Assembly: GCA_050485745.1 (NCBI GenBank)
Contig: JBJHBY010000013.1
Location: 1-26,724, forward strand
DNA length: 26,724 bases
Direction of reading: 5' to 3'
Source: JBJHBY01 sp050485745
GTDB lineage: Bacteria > Pseudomonadota > Gammaproteobacteria > Pseudomonadales > CAMLJR01
This document shows positions 23,108-26,724 of the stretch, piece by piece. A program made the position numbers and the translations under genes. Each line of letters opens with the position of its first letter. Within the stretch, counting starts at the first letter, position 1. A model generated the notes under the pieces. That model was not told the DNA's origin. It searched no databases and was given only the letters and a program-made list of their open reading frames with translations.

Positions 23108-23191
23108 GCGAAAATGAGCCCCAGAGCAACAGAGTCGCATGCCTTTTTAGCGCGGATGGCGCCGGTTCCGTGTGGGAGGCGTGCCCGGAAC

Positions 23192-23219
23192 TTGCTTATT
23201 GGCCCACAAAATGTAAAAT
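23192..23219 (+). promoter_or_regulatory. Promoter for aceE-aceF
   Basis: TTGCTT (23192-23197) and TAAAAT (23214-23219, 5 of 6) are spaced by 16 bases in an AT-rich island within otherwise GC-rich DNA. Initiation would fall near 23226. This is the best promoter match upstream of aceE. Confidence 0.6.
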
Positions 23220-23226
23220 TTTTACA
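23212..23226. promoter_or_regulatory. Palindromic operator candidate over the aceE -10 element
   Basis: TGTAAAATTTTTACA is a 15-bp palindrome with 7-bp arms around one central base. It covers the -10 hexamer and the predicted start site, a position where a bound protein would block transcription. It does not match the E. coli PdhR site (ATTGGT-N3-ACCAAT), and its TGTAAA/TTTACA halves are 3 rather than 6 bases apart, unlike a TyrR box. Confidence 0.5.
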
Positions 23227-23494
23227 GCCATGCCCTGAACGGGGCGATCAAGGTTCGCCGCAGGTGACCCCTGCGATGAACGACCGCCGGGTTGCGGCGC
23301 GGCGTCATGGGCCTGCCTATCAGGCCAGGCGCACCCAATGTGTTGGCACAGTTTCTGGTGCAACCATCGTCAAGCGGCTCTGGACATGCCCCCGGATTTG
23401 CGGGGCGATGTGCCGGTGCCTTACCGTATGGCGGCACTGTTCGTCCCCGACCCCCTGACCGGGGTGCGGGGCATGACCCTCAATTGGAGCGAAT

Positions 23495-26155
23495 ATGCAA
23501 GAGGACAGAGATCCCCAGGAGACTCGGGAGTGGCTTGAGGCCCTGGATGGTGTATTGAAATATGAGGGCCGTGGCCGCGCTGCCTTTCTGCTGAAGACCC
23601 TGGCCGAGGCTGCGGCGCAGGCTGGCACCAAGATGCCGGCGGCGATTACCACGCCGTTCCGCAACACCATCGAGCCGGCCAACGAGAAGCGCATGCCGGG
23701 TGATCTGTTCATGGAGCGCAAGATCCGCTCCATGATTCGCTGGAACGCACTGGCCATGGTGATGCGGGCCAACGACAACAACGATGGCCTCGGCGGACAT
23801 ATCTCCACGTTCTCCTCCGCGGCGACGCTTTACGACGTTGGTTTCAACTACTTCTTCCGTGGCAACGGCGATGGCTCCGGCCAGCTCGGTGACCTCGTTT
23901 ACTTCCAGGGTCACAGCTCCCCTGGCATCTACGCGCGCTCCTACCTGGAAGGACGCCTGACCGAGGAGCAGCTGGACAATTTCCGGCGCGAGGTCGATGG
24001 CCGCGGCCTGTCGTCCTATCCGCACCCCTGGCTGATGCCGGACTACTGGCAGTTCCCCACGGTATCGATGGGGTTGGGCCCGATCCAGGCGATCTACCAG
24101 GCGCACGTGATGAAATACCAGCAGAGCCGTGGTCTGGTCGAGCACGGTGATCGCAAGGTCTGGTGTTTCCTGGGTGATGGTGAGTGCGATGAGCCCGAGT
24201 CCCTGGGAGCGATTTCCCTGGCGGGCCGCGAACAGCTCGACAACCTGATCTTCGTCATCAATTGCAACCTGCAGCGCCTCGATGGTCCGGTGCGTGGCAA
24301 CGGCAAGATCATCCAGGAGCTGGAAGGCGTTTTCCGCGGCGCCGGCTGGAACGTGATCAAGGTGGTCTGGGGGCGCCTCTGGGACCAACTACTGGAAAAG
24401 GACAAGACCGGCCTGCTGAAAAAGCGCATGGACGAGGTCTGTGACGGCGAACTGCAGAACTACAAGGCCAACGGTGGCGCCTATACCCGCGAGCACTTCT
24501 TCGGCAAGTACCCGGAGTTGCTCGAGCTCGTCCAGGACATGTCCGACGAGGAGATCATGTATCTCAATCGCGGCGGTCATGACCCCTACAAGGTGTACGC
24601 GGCCTATGCCGCCGCCACAGCCCATACCGGCCAGCCCACCTGTGTCCTGGCGATGACGGTCAAGGGCTATGGCATGGGTGAATCGGGCGAGGCCCAGAAC
24701 GATGCCCACCAGCTGAAGAAACTGGATCTGGAAAGCCTCAAGGGGTTCCGCGACCGTTTCGCCATTCCGGTGACGGATTCGGAGCTGGAGAACGTGCCTT
24801 ACTATCGGCCGGCACCGGACAGCCCGGAAATGAAATACATGGAATCGCGGCGGCAGGAGCTGAACGGCTTTGTACCGACCCGCGAGGCGGATTTCCAGGC
24901 GCTGGACGTGCCCTCGCTGGAAGACTTCAAGTCCCAGCTCAAGGGCAGCGGCGAGCGCGAGATCTCCACCACCATGTCCTTCGTGCGCACCCTGTCCACC
25001 CTGGCCAAGGACAAGCGCATCGGCGAACGTGTGGTGCCTATCGTCCCGGACGAAGCGCGCACCTTCGGTATGGAGGGCATGTTCCGGCAGCTTGGCATCT
25101 ATTCCTCCCAGGGGCAGCGCTACACGCCCCACGATGCCGACCAGATCATGTACTACAAGGAAGACAAAAAGGGCCAGATCCTCGAAGAGGGCATCAACGA
25201 GGCCGGTGCCCTGTCGGCCTGGCTGGCGGCGGCGACGGCGTACAGCAATCATCACTATCCGATGGTGCCGTTCTATATCTTCTACTCGATGTTCGGTTTC
25301 CAGCGGGTGATGGACCTGATCTGGGCAGCGGGTGATTCCCAGGCCCGGGGTTTCCTGCTTGGCGCCACCGCCGGTCGCACCACCCTCAATGGCGAAGGTT
25401 TGCAGCACCAGGATGGCCATAGCCACCTGATGGCGGGCATGGTGCCCAACTGCCGGGCCTATGATCCGACCTATGCCTACGAGTTGACGGTGATTCTGCA
25501 GGATGGCCTGCGGCGGATGTACCAGGAGAAGGAAAACTGCTTCTATTACATTACGCTGATGAACGAGAACTACAGCCATCCGGAAATGCCTGCGGGTGTC
25601 GAAGAGGGCATCATCCGCGGCATGTACTGCCTGGCCGAAGGGCGCAACAAGCGCGCGAAACTGGCGGTGCAGTTGATCGGTTGTGGCACCATCCTGCGTG
25701 AGGTCGAGGCCGCCGCGACGCTGTTGCGCGAGGACTTTGGCGTCGATGCCACGCTGTGGAGCGCCACCAGCCTGAACGAGGTGCACCGCGATGGCCAGGT
25801 GTGCGAACGCTGGAATCTCATGCACCCGGAGGAAACGCCGCGCGTGCCCTATGTGACGGAGTTGCTGCAGGGCCGTCCCGGTCCGGTGGTGTGCGCCACG
25901 GATTACATCAAGGCCTTCGGCGAGCAGATCCGCCCCTATGTACCGCAGCGTTACGTGGTATTGGGAACCGACGGCTATGGCCGCTCGGACACTCGGGCAC
26001 GCCTGCGCCACCACTTCGAGGTGGATCGTCATTTCATTGTCCTGGCCGCGCTCAAGGCTCTTGCCGATGACGGCAAGCTGAAGCCGCAGGATGTCAGCAA
26101 GGCAATGAAAAAATACGGTATCAACCCGGACAAGCGCGACCCGCTGTTCTGTTGA
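23495..26155 (+). CDS. aceE: Pyruvate dehydrogenase E1 component, homodimeric type
   Basis: AceE is the thiamine-diphosphate-dependent E1 subunit that decarboxylates pyruvate and acetylates the lipoyl groups of AceF. The 886-residue product matches the homodimeric gammaproteobacterial type in length and motifs: MIRWNALAMVMRAN, DGLGGHISTFSSAATLYDVG with the substrate-site His, and SSPGIYARSYLEGRL. The thiamine-diphosphate motif GDGECDEPESLGA begins at residue 227 and ends at INCN (255-258). VKGYGMGESGEAQN and GATAGRTTLNGEGLQHQDGH follow further on. The ATG start has GGAG 5 bases upstream. aceF begins 22 bases after its stop, so they form an operon, preceded by an unusually long leader. Confidence 0.97.
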   Translation: MQEDRDPQETREWLEALDGVLKYEGRGRAAFLLKTLAEAAAQAGTKMPAAITTPFRNTIEPANEKRMPGDLFMERKIRSMIRWNALAMVMRANDNNDGLGGHISTFSSAATLYDVGFNYFFRGNGDGSGQLGDLVYFQGHSSPGIYARSYLEGRLTEEQLDNFRREVDGRGLSSYPHPWLMPDYWQFPTVSMGLGPIQAIYQAHVMKYQQSRGLVEHGDRKVWCFLGDGECDEPESLGAISLAGREQLDNLIFVINCNLQRLDGPVRGNGKIIQELEGVFRGAGWNVIKVVWGRLWDQLLEKDKTGLLKKRMDEVCDGELQNYKANGGAYTREHFFGKYPELLELVQDMSDEEIMYLNRGGHDPYKVYAAYAAATAHTGQPTCVLAMTVKGYGMGESGEAQNDAHQLKKLDLESLKGFRDRFAIPVTDSELENVPYYRPAPDSPEMKYMESRRQELNGFVPTREADFQALDVPSLEDFKSQLKGSGEREISTTMSFVRTLSTLAKDKRIGERVVPIVPDEARTFGMEGMFRQLGIYSSQGQRYTPHDADQIMYYKEDKKGQILEEGINEAGALSAWLAAATAYSNHHYPMVPFYIFYSMFGFQRVMDLIWAAGDSQARGFLLGATAGRTTLNGEGLQHQDGHSHLMAGMVPNCRAYDPTYAYELTVILQDGLRRMYQEKENCFYYITLMNENYSHPEMPAGVEEGIIRGMYCLAEGRNKRAKLAVQLIGCGTILREVEAAATLLREDFGVDATLWSATSLNEVHRDGQVCERWNLMHPEETPRVPYVTELLQGRPGPVVCATDYIKAFGEQIRPYVPQRYVVLGTDGYGRSDTRARLRHHFEVDRHFIVLAALKALADDGKLKPQDVSKAMKKYGINPDKRDPLFC

Positions 26156-26177
26156 GCTCGGAAAAAGGATCGATTAC

Positions 26178-26724
26178 GTGACAACCGAAGTCATTCGAGT
26201 ACCGGACATTGGCGGCGCCGAGGGCGTCGAGGTGATCGAGGTCTGCGTTGCCGTTGGGGATCGCATCGAGGCCGAGGCCTCCCTGGTGGTGCTGGAGTCG
26301 GACAAGGCATCGATGGAGGTGCCGGCGCCGAAAGGGGGCACGATCACCGCCATCCACCTCAAGGAAGGGGACAAGGTCTCCGAGGGGGCGGAGATCCTGA
26401 CCCTCGAGCTGTCTGCTGATGATGCGGGCGACAGTGACGGTGAGGCGTCGTCGAAAGCGGCGGCCGGGGCTTCCGCGTCCACTGCGAAGCAGGGCGAAGA
26501 CAAGCCGGCCGATGCTCCTTCGGCTCCTCAGGAAAAGCGCCCGCAGGCTGCGAAGCAGGGTACAGCCAGTCGCGAGCTGATTCGGGTGCCGGAGCTGGGC
26601 GGCACGGAACAGGTCGATGTTATCGAAGTCTGTGTCGCCGAGGGCGACACAGTGGCCGAGGGCGATTCGCTGATCGTGCTGGAATCTGACAAGGCCTCGA
26701 TGGAAGTGCCATCGAGGCCTTGTC
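26178..26724 (+). CDS. aceF: Pyruvate dehydrogenase E2, dihydrolipoyl acetyltransferase (3'-truncated)
   Basis: The first ~182 codons of the E2 core subunit, cut by the window end. Two lipoyl domains are visible: the first from about residue 4 with the lipoylated Lys43 in ESDKASMEVPAP, and the second from about residue 135 with Lys172 in ESDKASMEVP. A flexible Ala/Pro/Lys-rich linker (about 80-132) joins them. The GTG start follows AAGGAT with a 7-base spacer. The last five codons (read SRPC after MEVP) depart from the expected lipoyl sequence and lie in a perfect fold-back, so they are probably not genuine. The subunit-binding and catalytic domains lie outside the window. Confidence 0.93.
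   Translation, partial: MTTEVIRVPDIGGAEGVEVIEVCVAVGDRIEAEASLVVLESDKASMEVPAPKGGTITAIHLKEGDKVSEGAEILTLELSADDAGDSDGEASSKAAAGASASTAKQGEDKPADAPSAPQEKRPQAAKQGTASRELIRVPELGGTEQVDVIEVCVAEGDTVAEGDSLIVLESDKASMEVPSRPC
26688..26724. repeat. Perfect 16-bp inverted repeat at the window end
   Basis: Bases 26688-26703 (GACAAGGCCTCGATGG) are repeated as an exact reverse complement at 26709-26724 around the loop AAGTG, ending on the last base of the window. The right arm replaces the expected continuation of the second aceF lipoyl domain. A fold-back assembly or amplification artefact is the likeliest cause. Confidence 0.9.

Larger units (their letters stand above)
23108..23494 (+). other. 387-bp intergenic region: aceE promoter and structured leader
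   Basis: No credible gene lies here; the one longer open frame (23114-23458) lacks any recognisable feature. The region carries a promoter with an overlapping palindrome (23192-23226). It is followed by about 265 bases of leader with potential hairpins: GGCCTG/CAGGCC at 23310-23326 with a 5-base loop, and a 10-pair stem with one bulged G at 23445-23471 (CCCCGACCCC with its partner). The second ends 14 bases before the aceE ribosome site GGAG (23486-23489). A leader this long and GC-rich suggests post-transcriptional control, but I recognise no known riboswitch. Confidence 0.5.

Noticed and set aside
23212..23226. PdhR or TyrR binding site over the aceE promoter
   Set aside because: The palindrome lacks the ATTGGT/ACCAAT halves of PdhR, and TGTAAA/TTTACA are three bases apart instead of the six of a TyrR box.
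23114..23458. 114-codon open frame between the receiver gene and aceE
   Set aside because: Its translation has no motif, it overlaps the promoter and hairpins, and no ribosome site precedes it.
24389..26032. 547-codon antisense open frame opposite aceE
   Set aside because: Shadow of aceE codon bias; its translation is His/Gln/Val-rich with no recognisable motif.

Overview
The window reads as a stretch of chromosome from a GC-rich gammaproteobacterium. Evidence is the block ruvB-ybgC-tolQ-tolR-tolA-tolB-pal-cpoB-queE-queC-tRNA-Lys, a divergent bepA / tusA-perM pair, and an aceE-aceF operon with the homodimeric type of E1. The gene set and codon use would fit a marine lineage such as Halieaceae/Cellvibrionales, but that placement is inference only. 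Both ends are truncated: ruvB lacks its 5' part and aceF its 3' part. Most of the window is housekeeping; the unusual material sits in a few genes and in intergenic DNA.

Region 1 (1-7389): the end of ruvB overlaps ybgC, followed by the Tol-Pal envelope-constriction system (tolQRAB, pal, cpoB) with translationally coupled starts, then queE and queC for 7-deazaguanine (queuosine) synthesis. Region 2 (7390-8119): tRNA-Lys(UUU), a perfect 24-bp inverted repeat starting inside its 3' ACCA, a 19-bp copy of the tRNA 3' end about 150 bp further on, and a small cysteine-free membrane protein. Region 3 (8339-11732): a four-helix membrane protein, a RIO-type kinase converging on it with overlapping stop codons, then nadA and a cation-diffusion-facilitator-like transporter lacking most canonical metal ligands. 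Region 4 (11855-13068): a DUF2007/zinc-ribbon protein, a close relative of AAC(3)-I aminoglycoside acetyltransferases, and a DUF3820 protein. Region 5 (13178-15822, minus strand): a two-gene TauD-type dioxygenase / D-aminoacylase-type amidohydrolase operon. Region 6 (15911-21788): bepA facing tusA-perM and a large M16 lipoprotein protease. Region 7 (21878-26724): a receiver-domain protein with a membrane anchor and a degenerate OmpA-like C-terminus, a 387-nt gap carrying a promoter/palindrome and structured leader, then aceE and the start of aceF.

The best candidates for new biology are the receiver-TM-OmpA-like protein (21878-23107), the tRNA-Lys 3'-end duplication with its long palindrome (7518-7708), the palindrome and leader in front of aceE, and the CDF-like and D-aminoacylase-like proteins with altered metal sites. 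I see no CRISPR array, insertion sequence, prophage or recognisable defence island. The final 37 bases form a perfect fold-back that is more likely an assembly artefact than biology.
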